A stretch of DNA of 64,000 nt from Gemmata sp051859125 (GCF_051859125.1 NZ_JBHYGG010000269.1:1-64000); one strand, 5' to 3'; shown: positions 51,576 through 60,826, counted from the first letter of the stretch. Translations and numbers: made by a program. The notes: a model not told the origin generated them from the sequence alone.

Positions 51576-52379
51576 AGACTTCCTGAAGAAGCCGCCGTCG
51601 CGGTTCCACCTCGAACTGTGTGCCGACCTCGGGCGACTTCGACAGCGGCGAGGAACACGCCCGGCCCGCCTCGCGCCACGCGGTTCCGCCAAGTCCACTT
51701 GGGGCACGCTCATACACCCCCTGCGGTGTGCGGTTCAAGGCACGGAACCCTTCATAGTGATCCTTAGCGACACCGCCGACCAGGCCACGGACTTCGTGAC
51801 CCAGATCAAGGCGGAACTCGAGGGCAACCAGCGACTGGCCGCAGCGTACCCGACGGAGCGCGGCTGGCGAACGGTTGCGTGATCGAGGCGAAGTCGCGGG
51901 GCGGTTGCATCCGCGGTAAGCGGAACCGGCAGGACCGCCCGACGCTCATCATTGTGGCCGACTGCCAGGGCGACCGCGACATTGTTTCCCCCATCGAGCG
52001 GAAACGCGGTTGGGATTGGATGACCCGCGAAGTGATCCCCGCCGGCGAGGAGGACACCACGTCCTACGTCAGCGTCGGAACCGCACTCCATCGCGAAGCC
52101 GTGGCCGTCCGGCTCCTGACAACCGCCGGCTGGGAGGGCAAAGTTTACCGCTCGGTGGAGCGCTGGCCCGACCGCGCCGACCCCTGGAACGAGTGGGCGA
52201 GCCGCGCAAGCAACATGGCCGACCAGGGCCGGGACGCCACGGCACGGCGGTTCCACGAAGCCCACAGCGACGAGATGGAGGCGGGCGCCGAGGTGCTCTG
52301 GCCCGAGGGGCGGAACCTGTACGCGCTCATGCGGCGGCTCGCCGCGGTCCGCGTCGCCCAGGAGGCGGACCGGCGGTGA
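51575..52379 (+). pseudogene. Broken phage terminase-like large subunit
   Basis: The first fragment reads KKPPSRFHLELCADL, then LAPRGSAKSTWGTL (a Walker-A-like terminase motif) and FIVILSDTADQATDFVTQIK, ending at the stop 51880-51882. The second fragment continues in another frame (LANGCVIEAKSRGGCIRGKR, then RPTLIIVADCQGDRDIVSPI and ALHREAVAVRLLTTAGWEG) to a stop at 52377-52379. A frameshift, and probably a deletion, lies near 51850-51875; the C-terminal nuclease part is missing. I recall this protein type from planctomycete prophage-like elements. The gene is dead and marks a former element. Confidence 0.65.
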
Positions 52380-52629
52380 CGGGCCGCACGTCGTTCGCGA
52401 CGGTTGGGAACAAGCCCGTCAACCGGGTGCCGATCCCCAAAGGAGGGGTGCGCGGCGCACCGCGCCGGCGGAATCTTCGCCGAACTTCGCCAACGTGCTC
52501 ACATCAGGGCCACCTGCGAGCCGATGACCTTACCCGTCCGACCGGTTCCGCTGATTCCGCGACCGGTCCGGGTCCGATCACTTACGGGGGTTGCTCACCC
52601 GGGCGACGCCGTGCGGATCGGAGGTCGTC

Positions 52630-54258
52630 ATGAGCACCAGGCACCGGCTGTGGTTCCGGCTCGCGGGCGGGGCGCTCGGAACTGCCCTCGTGGTGAGCGG
52701 CTCGGGGATGCCACCCGCGGGGGCGCAGGTTCCGGGCACGGGCGACGCCGGGGAGAAGGCCCCCGCGCCGCGGCCCGCGTTCGACCCGCCCCCGGGCACC
52801 ATCCTCGCCCCCGGCGAAGCGCCCATCGACCTCGACACCGCCCTCCGCCTCGCGGGGGCCGAGAACCCCGAACTCCTGCTCGCCCGCCAGCGCGTCGTCG
52901 AGGCGACCGCGCTCCGCCAACTCGCCGCGGCGCAGGTGCTGCCGAACCTGAACGTCGGCACGAACTACAACGGTCACGAGGGCGCGCTCCAGCAGTCCAC
53001 TGGCAATATCCTCAAGGTGAACCGCGACTCACTGTACCTCGGCCTCGGAGCCGGTGCGGTCGGCTCGGGCACCGTCACCATTCCCGGCCTGAACTACAAC
53101 CTGAACGTCGGGGCCGGGTGGTTCGGGTTCCTCTCGGCCCGCCAGCGCGTCACCACGGCGGCCGCGGTCGCCGACGCGGTCCGCAACGACGTGCTCCTCC
53201 GCGTCTGTCTCGCGTACACTGATTTGCTGCGCGCGGAGGGCCGCCGGGCGATCGCGACCAAGAACCGGGCCGAGGGGGCCGAACTCGCGCGGCTCACGGC
53301 GGTGTACGCGAAGACCCGCCAGGGGCGGCAGGCCGACGCCGACCGGGCAATGGTCGAACTCAAGCGGCGCGACGCCGATCTGACCCAGGCCGAGGCCGAC
53401 ACGCTCACCGCGTCGGCCCGGTTGTGCCAGCTCCTGAACCTCGACCCGTCCACCCGGTTGAAGGCGATCGAGGGCTGGGTGGTCCCGGCGGCACTGGTGC
53501 CGGACCCGGTGCCGCTCGCGGAGTTGCTCGCGATCGCGCTGCTCCAGCGCCCGGAGCTCGCGGCCCGCCGGTCCGAGGTGCGGGAGACGCTCTACGAACT
53601 GTCGCTCGCGAAGGTGCTGCCGTTCTCGCCGACCATGGTTCTCGGGTTCAGTGCCGGTGGGTTCGGCGGCGGGAGCAACCTCGTGAGCGACCCGCCCGGG
53701 TTCGTCTCGGGGAACGGCACCCGGGAACTCGCGCCGCGGTTCAGTAGCCTCGACAACCGCACCGACTTCGACGTCGCCGTGTTCTGGACGTTCCGCAACC
53801 TCGGGGTCGGGAACGTCGCGCTAGTGCGAGCCACGGACAGTCGGGTGCGGCAGTCGCGGCTGCGGGAACTCGACACGATCAACCTCGTGCGGACGCAGGT
53901 GGCCGAGTCGCATGCGCGGGTGCTCGCCCGCGCCCAGCAGATCGACGCCGCCGAGAGGGCCGTGCGGGCGAGCACCGAGGCGTTCGACGAGGACCTGAAG
54001 CGCATCCGCGGCGGGCAAGGGCTCCCTCTCGAAGTGATCGACAGCATGAGACTCCTGGCCCGGTCGCGGTACGAGTACCTCGACGCGATTGTGGACTACA
54101 ACCGGGCGCAGTTCCAGCTCTGGGTTTCGCTCGGTCGCCCGCCGGCGAACGCGCTGGCCCGGCCGGTGCCGGTCGCCCCGCCGGTGGCGGTCGGGCCGCG
54201 CGTCACGCAACTCCCGTCGGTCGTGCCCGCCGCGTTCACCCGGAGGGTCGCCCGGTGA
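52630..54258 (+). CDS. TolC-family outer membrane efflux protein (first copy)
   Basis: 542 aa. The start at 52630 has ggagg five nt upstream and a signal peptide (MSTRHRLWFRLAGGALGTAL). The TolC pattern is present: IDLDTALRLAGAENPELLLA near 85, long helices (RQRVVEATALRQLAAAQVLP), a beta segment (LNVGTNYNGHEGALQQ), then the duplicated half with LLAIALLQRPELAARRSEVR. It forms the outer-membrane channel of RND or ABC pumps. It overlaps the second TolC gene by 4 nt (GTGA). The RND pump and adaptor genes are convergent immediately downstream. Confidence 0.9.
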   Translation: MSTRHRLWFRLAGGALGTALVVSGSGMPPAGAQVPGTGDAGEKAPAPRPAFDPPPGTILAPGEAPIDLDTALRLAGAENPELLLARQRVVEATALRQLAAAQVLPNLNVGTNYNGHEGALQQSTGNILKVNRDSLYLGLGAGAVGSGTVTIPGLNYNLNVGAGWFGFLSARQRVTTAAAVADAVRNDVLLRVCLAYTDLLRAEGRRAIATKNRAEGAELARLTAVYAKTRQGRQADADRAMVELKRRDADLTQAEADTLTASARLCQLLNLDPSTRLKAIEGWVVPAALVPDPVPLAELLAIALLQRPELAARRSEVRETLYELSLAKVLPFSPTMVLGFSAGGFGGGSNLVSDPPGFVSGNGTRELAPRFSSLDNRTDFDVAVFWTFRNLGVGNVALVRATDSRVRQSRLRELDTINLVRTQVAESHARVLARAQQIDAAERAVRASTEAFDEDLKRIRGGQGLPLEVIDSMRLLARSRYEYLDAIVDYNRAQFQLWVSLGRPPANALARPVPVAPPVAVGPRVTQLPSVVPAAFTRRVAR

Positions 54259-55754
54259 CGCGACTCCTTCCCCGAAGGTGGCTCGGTCTTGCCGCACTCG
54301 CGGCCGGGTACCAGACCGTTGAACCGCCGCGCCCGGCCCCGGTGCCCGCTCCCGCCCCGCAGGCCGCGGTGGTTCCGTCGCCCGCCGTCGTTCAGGCGTC
54401 GGCGGTCGAAGCTCCCGAACCGCCCGCCCCGACGCCGGCCGCGGACGCGAGCCCCATCGACCTCGGCGTCGCGCTGCGGCTCGCCGGGGTCGAGAACCCG
54501 GCGATCAACCTGGCCCGCGAGGTCGTCGTCGAGGCGCTCGCCGATCAACTCGCGGCCCGGTCGCTGCTCCTGCCGAGCGTGAACGTCGGCGGGAACCTGC
54601 GCCTGCACCGCGGGGCGTTCCTGTCGGCCGCCGGGTTCAACCGCGAGGTGAACCTCCAGAGCCTGTACCTGGGGGGCGGGGCCGGGGCGATCGGCACGAG
54701 TTCCCCGGTGGCCCCCGGGGTGCGGCTGTTCGCGCACCTCGGCGACGCGGCCTACGAGCCGCTCGCGGCGAAGCAGCGGGTCGCGGTGCGCACGTCCGAG
54801 GCCGCCGCGGTCCAGAACAACACGCTGCTCCGAGTGGCCGCCTCGTACCTCGCTCTGGTCGGGGCCGAGGCCCGGATCGACGTCCTGCGCCGGGGCGAGC
54901 GCGACTTCGCCGAGATCGCCCGGCTCACGCGGGTCCACGCGAAGGCCGGCCAGGGCCGGGAAGCCGACGCGAACCGGGCCGAGTCCCACGTCGAGCTCGT
55001 TCGGCGGGAAGTCGCACGAGCCGAAGAAGACGTCGCGGTCGCGTCGGCGCAGTTGTGCGGTCTGCTGAACCTCGACCCGGCGACGCGGCTCCGCACCCCC
55101 GGCGGCGCGGTCCAGCCGTTCCGCCTCGTTCCCGAAGACTCGGACGCCGAAGTCCTGATCGCCACGGCACTGCGCTCGCGGCCCGAGGTGTTCGCGCGCT
55201 CGGCCGAGATCGCCGAGGCGCAGGTGCGGGGCCGGCAGGAGAGCGTGCGGCCGTGGCTGCCGACCGTGTCCGTCGGGTACAGCTACGGGCAGTTCAGCGG
55301 GGGCAGCACGTTCGTCGGGAGCGACTACAAGGGGTTGAGCGGCCGGAACGACTTCGACGTGCTCGCCGTGTGGACGGTCCAGAACCTCGGGTTCGGGAAT
55401 CGCGCCCGGGTCCACACCGCCGACGCCCGAGTCGGGGCCGCGATCGAGGGGTACGACCTCGCGACCAACACGATCCGCCGGGAGGTGGCCGAGGCGCTCG
55501 CCGACGCGCGAGCCGCCGCCGAGCAGATCAAGACGACGGGGGCGTCGCTGGTCGCGGCCGAGGAGGGGTTCAAGCTGGAGATGGACCGCATCGGGCAGGC
55601 GCTCGGCCGCCCCATCGAGATCCTCGACAGCACCCGGCAACTGCTCGATACCCGGCAGGAGGTGCTCCGGGCGGTGATCGCCTTCGACGTCGCCCAGTTC
55701 CGCCTGTTCGTCGCGACGGGCAGCACCCCCGGCACGGTCGCCCCGCAGCCGTGA
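54255..55754 (+). CDS. TolC-family outer membrane efflux protein (second copy), altered lipobox
   Basis: 499 aa from the GTG at 54255, translationally coupled to the first TolC gene. It has the same family pattern (PIDLGVALRLAGVENPAINL, then LIATALRSRPEVFARSAEIA). The N-terminus MTRLLPRRWLGLAALAAGYQ looks exactly like a lipoprotein signal whose invariant cysteine is Tyr19 (codon tac where tgc is expected). If real, the protein is not lipidated, unlike many TolC-like channels. The duplicate may pair with a different adaptor or form a hetero-trimer. The stop lies in a 13-bp-stem palindrome shared with the convergent RND gene. Confidence 0.88.
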   Translation: MTRLLPRRWLGLAALAAGYQTVEPPRPAPVPAPAPQAAVVPSPAVVQASAVEAPEPPAPTPAADASPIDLGVALRLAGVENPAINLAREVVVEALADQLAARSLLLPSVNVGGNLRLHRGAFLSAAGFNREVNLQSLYLGGGAGAIGTSSPVAPGVRLFAHLGDAAYEPLAAKQRVAVRTSEAAAVQNNTLLRVAASYLALVGAEARIDVLRRGERDFAEIARLTRVHAKAGQGREADANRAESHVELVRREVARAEEDVAVASAQLCGLLNLDPATRLRTPGGAVQPFRLVPEDSDAEVLIATALRSRPEVFARSAEIAEAQVRGRQESVRPWLPTVSVGYSYGQFSGGSTFVGSDYKGLSGRNDFDVLAVWTVQNLGFGNRARVHTADARVGAAIEGYDLATNTIRREVAEALADARAAAEQIKTTGASLVAAEEGFKLEMDRIGQALGRPIEILDSTRQLLDTRQEVLRAVIAFDVAQFRLFVATGSTPGTVAPQP

Positions 55755-55774
55755 GTCCCCGCTCACGGCTGCGG
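55743..55774. terminator. Palindrome spanning both stop codons of convergent tolC2 and RND genes
   Basis: A 13-bp perfect stem (ccgcagccgtgag / ctcacggctgcgg) with a 6-nt loop. It contains the tolC2 stop (55752-55754) and the RND stop (55763-55765). Because of the symmetry both proteins end in Pro-Gln-Pro. It is a likely bidirectional terminator that needs no intergenic space. Confidence 0.75.
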
Positions 55775-58700
55775 CTCGTGGTGGACCGTCACCGCGGTCG
55801 GTCCGTGGCCCGGGTCGCCGGGGAGCGGCTCGGGGTCGTCGCCAAGGCGTTTCGGCACGAGCAGCGAGTACACGCACGGCACCACGAACAGCGTCGTGAG
55901 CAGTCCCGCGACGAGGCCGCCCAGCACCGCCCGGCCCAGCGGGACGTTCGCCTCGCTCCCCCGGGCCAGCCCGAGCGCCATCGGGATCAGCGCGAAGAAC
56001 GTCGCGAGCGCGGTCATCACCACCGGCCGCACCCGGATCGCCCCGGCCCGCTTGATCGCCTCCGTCGGGTCGAGCCGCTCGCTCTTCTGGAGGTTGACCG
56101 CGAAGTCGGTCAGCAGCACCGTGTTCGACACCACGATGCCGATCATGAAGATTACCCCCAACAGCGACTGGATGTTGAGCGCCGTGTTCGTGACGAACAG
56201 GGCGAGCACGACGCCGATCACGCCGACGGGCACGGCCGAGAGCACCACGATCGGCGTGACGTACGACTTGAACAGCGCGACGAGCAGGAAGTAGATCAGC
56301 AGCACCGCGGCCGCCATGCCCATCGCCTGGAACTTGAACGTCGTCAGCATCTTCTCGTACTCGCCGCTCAGCGTGACCTTCGAGCCCTCCATCGGCTTCT
56401 GGTCCTTCGCGTCCGGGTCGAACGGGGTCCACCCGCCGTCCTTCCGCGGCACGCCGAACTTCGCCACCGCCCGGCCGACGTCCTCGGCGACGTGCCCGAG
56501 GTCGCGGCCCGCCACGCCCATCGTCAGGTCCACGGTCGGCTGGAGGTTCGTGTGGACGATCTCCGACGGCACGTTCGCGGGCCGCAGCGTCGCGATGTTC
56601 CGCAGTGTGACCGACTTCTTCTGGGTCGGGCTGGTGATGGGGATGTCGAGGAGCGTCTCCAGCGACGACACGTCGGCCTCGGGGTACTGCACGCCGACGT
56701 AGTACTGGTTGTGGCTCACCGGGTCGATCCAGAAGTTCTTCTTGTTGAACTGCACGCTGCTGTTGAACGCCGCGACGATGTTCTTCATCACCTCCATCTG
56801 GTTCAGCCCGAGCGACGCGGCCTTGGTGCGGTCCACCTCGATCGTGTACAGCGGGTAGTTGAGCCGCTGGATGATCCGGGCGTCCACGACGCCGTCGATC
56901 CGTTTGACGTCGGCGAGGATCTTCTCCGCGAGCTTGCGGGCCTTCGCGAGGTTCTTCCCGGTGATCTTCACGTTCAGCGGGGTGGACTTCCCCTCGTTCA
57001 TCGCGGACCGGATCATCCCGCCGGCGTCGAACGCGAACTCCAGGTTCACCCGCGAGAACGGCGTGACGCCCTCGGGGAGCTCCTTGGCCGCCACTTTTTG
57101 CCGGTACGTCTCGGCCAGGAGCGTCTCGAACTCCGGGTCGTTGGCGAACCCGTCGCGGAGGACCGCGACGCACTCCTGGGCCGACCGTCTGCGCTGCGGG
57201 GTGAGCTGCACCTTCACGATCGCGTCAATCGGCCCGCTGTTCGGCGTGAACGCCGCGGACCAGTCGGCCGTCAGGCCCAGCTCGCTGATGACCAGCTCCA
57301 GGTCGGTGCCGACCTTCGCTTTCACGTACTTCTCGACCGCCTCGATGTACCCCTCGTTCACCTCGATCCGGGTGCCGGACGCGGACCGCACGGCGATCTC
57401 GAACGAGCCGGCGTCCACCTCGGGGAAGAACTCGCGGCGCAGGTTCGGCCCGAGCAGCACGACGACCAGGGCCAGCAGCGCGAACGCCCCGCCGATCACG
57501 AGGAGCCGCGCCTTGAGCGCGACCCCGAGGAGCCGGGCGTACCCGCCGAACACCGCGTCGAGGACCGACTCCCAGCGCCGGTACAGCCGGCCGATGACGC
57601 CCGGCGCGGGCGGCGACTCGTGCTCGTTGCGGTGCTCGTAGTCCGCGACGTGCGACTCGACCGGGGCCGGGTGCGGGTGGTGCCGCATCCACGCGGCGCA
57701 CCGGGTCGGCACGAACGTCAGCGAGATGCCGTACGCGACCACCATCGCGAACGCGACGGCGAGGAACATCGGCTTGAACAGGAACGCCCCGAGGCCGGGG
57801 ATGAGGGTGAGCGGGAGCAGCACGAGGAGCGTGCAGAGCGTCGCCGCCAGCGCCGGCATCGCGACCTCGCTCGCGCCGAGGTACGCGGCCTCCTTCGGCT
57901 TCGCCCCGAGCCCCAGGTGCCGGTGCGTGTTCTCCAGCACGACGATCGCGTTGTCCACGAGCGGCCCGATGGCCAGTGCCAGCCCGGCGAGCGTCATCAC
58001 GTTGATCGTCTGGGCCGACGAGCCCATCAGCGCGACCGCACCGAGCACCGCGACCGGGACCGTCATCACCGCGATCACCGTCATCCGCCACTCGCCGAGG
58101 AACAGCAGGATCACGAGCGAGCACAGGACCGCACCCAAGACGCCCTCCTCGACGAGCGACTCGATGGCGCTCTTGACGTACACCGACTGGTCCATGACCA
58201 GCTTCAGGTCCACGTCCGGGGTCGTGAGCCGGTCCTTCATGTCGGAGAGACCGTCGCGGAGGTTGCCGACGACGCCGAGCGTGCTCGCCCCCTGCTGGCG
58301 GTACACGGGGATGTACACTTGCTTGCGGCCGTCCACGCGGACGATGCTCGTCTGCACGAGGCTCGTGTCCCGCGGGGTGGCGACGTCGCGGAGGAACACG
58401 GTCCGCCCGGCCCCGTCGGTGCGGACCGGGACGTCGCCCATCAACTCGACCAGCTCGTACATCGAGTTCGAGTCGAGCGCGTAGTCCACGCCGCCGATCT
58501 TCGCGTCGCCGGTCGGCAAGAAGATGTTCGACCGGTCGAGGGCGTCCATGACGTCGAGCGGCGACAGGTTCCGGGCCTGGAGCTTCTGCCGGTCGAGCAT
58601 CGCGAGGATGGTGCGGATGCGGCCCCCGTACACGACCGGGGCGTTGGCCCCGGGCGACGACATGATCATGCTCCGCACCTGGTACCGGGCGGTGTCGAAC

Positions 58701-59164
58701 AGCACCGACTCGCCCTGCGTCTTGCTGTTCAGCGCGACGAGCGCCACCGGCGTCGCCGACGTCGGGTCGTAGGGCAGGATGACCGGCGGCAGCGTGCCCG
58801 GGGGCAGGCTCGGGATCGCCGCGGTCGCCAGCGAGTTCACCTGCGTGAGGGCGGCGCTCAGGTCGGTGTCGTCCGAGTAGTAGTTGCGGATGATGCTGGC
58901 CCCGACGATGGACCGCGACTCCTGGCGGCGGGTGCCCGCGGCCTGCCCGGTCCACCGCTCCATGCGGGACGTGATGTCGGCCTCGACGTTGGTCGCCGAC
59001 ATGCCGCCGTAGAACGTGAGCACCTGCACCGCCGGCGACCTGTACACGGGGAGGATGTCGGCCGGGATCGTGGCGAGTGACACGGCCCCGCCGAGCGCGA
59101 CCGTCGCCATCAGGACGGTGATCGCCCGCGGGTTGCCGAGCGAAAAGCGGATCAGGCCGTTCAT
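55763..59164 (-). CDS. RND efflux pump inner membrane permease (AcrB/HAE-like)
   Basis: 1133 aa. Typical RND layout: an N-terminal helix (GNPRAITVLMATVALGGAVS), two large porter loops and twelve helices. TM4 reads LAIGPLVDNAIVVLENTHRH with one of the usual two aspartates (consensus VDDA/VDNA). The second half repeats the pattern (LGVIFMIGIVVSNTVLLTDF). A His/Glu-rich loop lies between the halves (RHHPHPAPVESHVADYEH). It exports drugs, dyes or metals using the proton gradient together with the adaptor gene 59 bp upstream and a TolC channel. The histidine loop might hint at metals, but the VDNA motif is commoner in HAE pumps. Confidence 0.9.
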   Translation of the reverse strand: MNGLIRFSLGNPRAITVLMATVALGGAVSLATIPADILPVYRSPAVQVLTFYGGMSATNVEADITSRMERWTGQAAGTRRQESRSIVGASIIRNYYSDDTDLSAALTQVNSLATAAIPSLPPGTLPPVILPYDPTSATPVALVALNSKTQGESVLFDTARYQVRSMIMSSPGANAPVVYGGRIRTILAMLDRQKLQARNLSPLDVMDALDRSNIFLPTGDAKIGGVDYALDSNSMYELVELMGDVPVRTDGAGRTVFLRDVATPRDTSLVQTSIVRVDGRKQVYIPVYRQQGASTLGVVGNLRDGLSDMKDRLTTPDVDLKLVMDQSVYVKSAIESLVEEGVLGAVLCSLVILLFLGEWRMTVIAVMTVPVAVLGAVALMGSSAQTINVMTLAGLALAIGPLVDNAIVVLENTHRHLGLGAKPKEAAYLGASEVAMPALAATLCTLLVLLPLTLIPGLGAFLFKPMFLAVAFAMVVAYGISLTFVPTRCAAWMRHHPHPAPVESHVADYEHRNEHESPPAPGVIGRLYRRWESVLDAVFGGYARLLGVALKARLLVIGGAFALLALVVVLLGPNLRREFFPEVDAGSFEIAVRSASGTRIEVNEGYIEAVEKYVKAKVGTDLELVISELGLTADWSAAFTPNSGPIDAIVKVQLTPQRRRSAQECVAVLRDGFANDPEFETLLAETYRQKVAAKELPEGVTPFSRVNLEFAFDAGGMIRSAMNEGKSTPLNVKITGKNLAKARKLAEKILADVKRIDGVVDARIIQRLNYPLYTIEVDRTKAASLGLNQMEVMKNIVAAFNSSVQFNKKNFWIDPVSHNQYYVGVQYPEADVSSLETLLDIPITSPTQKKSVTLRNIATLRPANVPSEIVHTNLQPTVDLTMGVAGRDLGHVAEDVGRAVAKFGVPRKDGGWTPFDPDAKDQKPMEGSKVTLSGEYEKMLTTFKFQAMGMAAAVLLIYFLLVALFKSYVTPIVVLSAVPVGVIGVVLALFVTNTALNIQSLLGVIFMIGIVVSNTVLLTDFAVNLQKSERLDPTEAIKRAGAIRVRPVVMTALATFFALIPMALGLARGSEANVPLGRAVLGGLVAGLLTTLFVVPCVYSLLVPKRLGDDPEPLPGDPGHGPTAVTVHHEPQP

Positions 59165-59223
59165 GCCGGGAACTCGGGGAAGTTACGCAGGGGCGGGTCG
59201 CGGTCTGCGCGAGCGCCGCGGCC

Positions 59224-60669
59224 TCAATGGCCCGCGGCCACGGTCGCGGCCCTCGCGCCGCTGACGGCCACCTGCGCGCCGTCATCGACCGGGGAGGTCG
59301 TCCGGAGGACGACACGGTCGGCCGCGGTCAGGCCGGACGTGACCTCGATTTCGCGACCGTTGTCGGTGCCGAGCGTCACGGGGACCGTCTGGATGCGGTC
59401 GCCCCGGACCACGCGGACCGCCCCGCGGCCGCCCGTCTCGCGCCCCACCACGGCGAGCGACGGCACCCGTACCGATGCCGCGGTGCCGGGGCGGAGCACC
59501 AGCGTCGCCTTGCCGTACATGCCGCGCTGGAGGACGCCGTCCGGGTTCTCGGCGTCGGTCGGGTTCTTCACGTCGATCTCGACCCGCATGGTCCGCGTGG
59601 CGGCGTCCTGCGACTTGGCCCACCGCGACACCTTCAGCGGCTCGGCCCCGGTGCCGCCGAACACCACCCCGGGCAGCGCGTCGATCTCGACGGTCGCGGT
59701 GGAACTCGGCGAGACGAACGGCACGTCGCGGTCCGGCACCTGGACCACGACCCGCACCACGTCGGTACGCTCGACGGTGAACAGCGGGACCGAGCCGCCC
59801 TGGTCGGCCGAGCGGATGAAGTCGCCGAGTTGCCCGTCCTGGCCGGGGTGGAAGTTCCGCTTGGTGACGACTCCGGTGTACGGCGACCGCACCACGGTGT
59901 AGTCGCGGAACACCTTTGACCGCTCCAGTTCCGCGAGCGCGACAGTCGTACTGGCCTGGGCCTCTTCAAGGTCGGCACGCGCCTGGATCACCTTGGACGC
60001 CGCGGCCGTGGCCCGCTGCTCGGACGAGTTGACCGACTCCTTCGCGGCGTTCTCGCTCTCCAGCGCCGAGAGGTAGTAGTCCTCCTGCTCGTCGAGCAGC
60101 CGCACTTCGATGGCCTTCTGGGCGACGAGTTCCCTGATCCGCTCCAGTTGCTTCTCGCGGTACTTGCGGTACGACGCCTTGGCCCGCACCGACACCATCG
60201 CGAACGCGACCGCGGCGGTCGCCGCCTTGGCCTCGGCCTCGGCCGCCAGAACGTGCGCCTCCATCTGGTGGACCTTCGCGGTGGCCGCTTTCGCGCGGGC
60301 CGCGTCGCGGTCCACCTGCTTCTCGAACTCCGGCACGGACAGCCGCGCGAGCACCTGCCCCTTGGTCACCCGGCTGCCGATGTCCACGGACTGTTCGACC
60401 AGGAACCCGGACGCCTTGGCGTACACTTCGGCCGTCTCGAACGGTTCGACGCTACCGGGCTGCACGCACATGCGCGGCAAGCCGCCGGGTTGCGGCGACA
60501 CGACCTCGGCCGACGGCACCGCGGCGGCCCCGGCGGCGTCCGCGGGGTGGTCGGTGCCGTGCGACTTCCCGGCACCGAAGGTGGCCCAGCCGGCGGCCCC
60601 GGCCCCGGCCGCGAGGAGCACGGCGAGGGGGAGACGCGACCAACGGGGGGGGATGAACGTGCGGCTCAT
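59224..60669 (-). CDS. RND periplasmic adaptor (membrane fusion protein)
   Basis: 481 aa from the ATG at 60667-60669 (MSRTFIPPRWSRLPLAVLLA), an N-terminal membrane anchor. The order is a beta-barrel/lipoyl half (AKASGFLVEQSVDIGSRVTK), a long helical hairpin (YREKQLERIRELVAQKAIEV), the second lipoyl half (VVRSPYTGVVTKRNFHPGQD), a beta-barrel and a C-terminal membrane-proximal domain. It links the RND pump to TolC. It is the first gene of a two-gene operon with the pump. The two-component genes lie upstream on the same strand, after a 245-bp gap that contains a candidate sigma54 promoter. Confidence 0.9.
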   Translation of the reverse strand: MSRTFIPPRWSRLPLAVLLAAGAGAAGWATFGAGKSHGTDHPADAAGAAAVPSAEVVSPQPGGLPRMCVQPGSVEPFETAEVYAKASGFLVEQSVDIGSRVTKGQVLARLSVPEFEKQVDRDAARAKAATAKVHQMEAHVLAAEAEAKAATAAVAFAMVSVRAKASYRKYREKQLERIRELVAQKAIEVRLLDEQEDYYLSALESENAAKESVNSSEQRATAAASKVIQARADLEEAQASTTVALAELERSKVFRDYTVVRSPYTGVVTKRNFHPGQDGQLGDFIRSADQGGSVPLFTVERTDVVRVVVQVPDRDVPFVSPSSTATVEIDALPGVVFGGTGAEPLKVSRWAKSQDAATRTMRVEIDVKNPTDAENPDGVLQRGMYGKATLVLRPGTAASVRVPSLAVVGRETGGRGAVRVVRGDRIQTVPVTLGTDNGREIEVTSGLTAADRVVLRTTSPVDDGAQVAVSGARAATVAAGH

Positions 60670-60735
60670 TACGGCAGCTATGGCTCGGGAAGGATGATCT
60701 TGGGTGGGTTCGCTGACGCGATCTGAGGAGCGCAG

Positions 60736-60751
60736 AGCAATGATCGAGCCG
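60736..60751 (-). promoter_or_regulatory. Candidate sigma54 (-24/-12) promoter for the adaptor-RND operon
   Basis: Read on the minus strand the sequence is cggctcgatcattgct. The GG and GC dinucleotides have the exact 10-nt separation, and the flanks c-t-c-g and ttgct match the consensus tggcacg-N4-ttgcw at most positions (the leading t and the a are changed). Transcription would start near 60725, about 56 nt before the adaptor ATG. The neighbouring gene is an NtrC-type activator, which acts only on such promoters. Confidence 0.5.
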
Positions 60752-60800
60752 AACCGCCCGAGGTTCTGTCGCCCGGTCACATAGCGTTGTTCAGATTTGA

Positions 60801-60826
60801 TTTGCGGCAGATGATATCGTGCCAAA
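60801..60826. promoter_or_regulatory. Quasi-palindrome, possible activator binding site
   Basis: On the plus strand tttgcggca at 60801-60809 and tgccaaa at 60820-60826 face each other, with gatatc near the centre. Its midpoint lies about 88 bp upstream of the start predicted for the sigma54 promoter, the usual distance for an enhancer-binding protein. It is a single site; no second copy was found. Confidence 0.35.
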
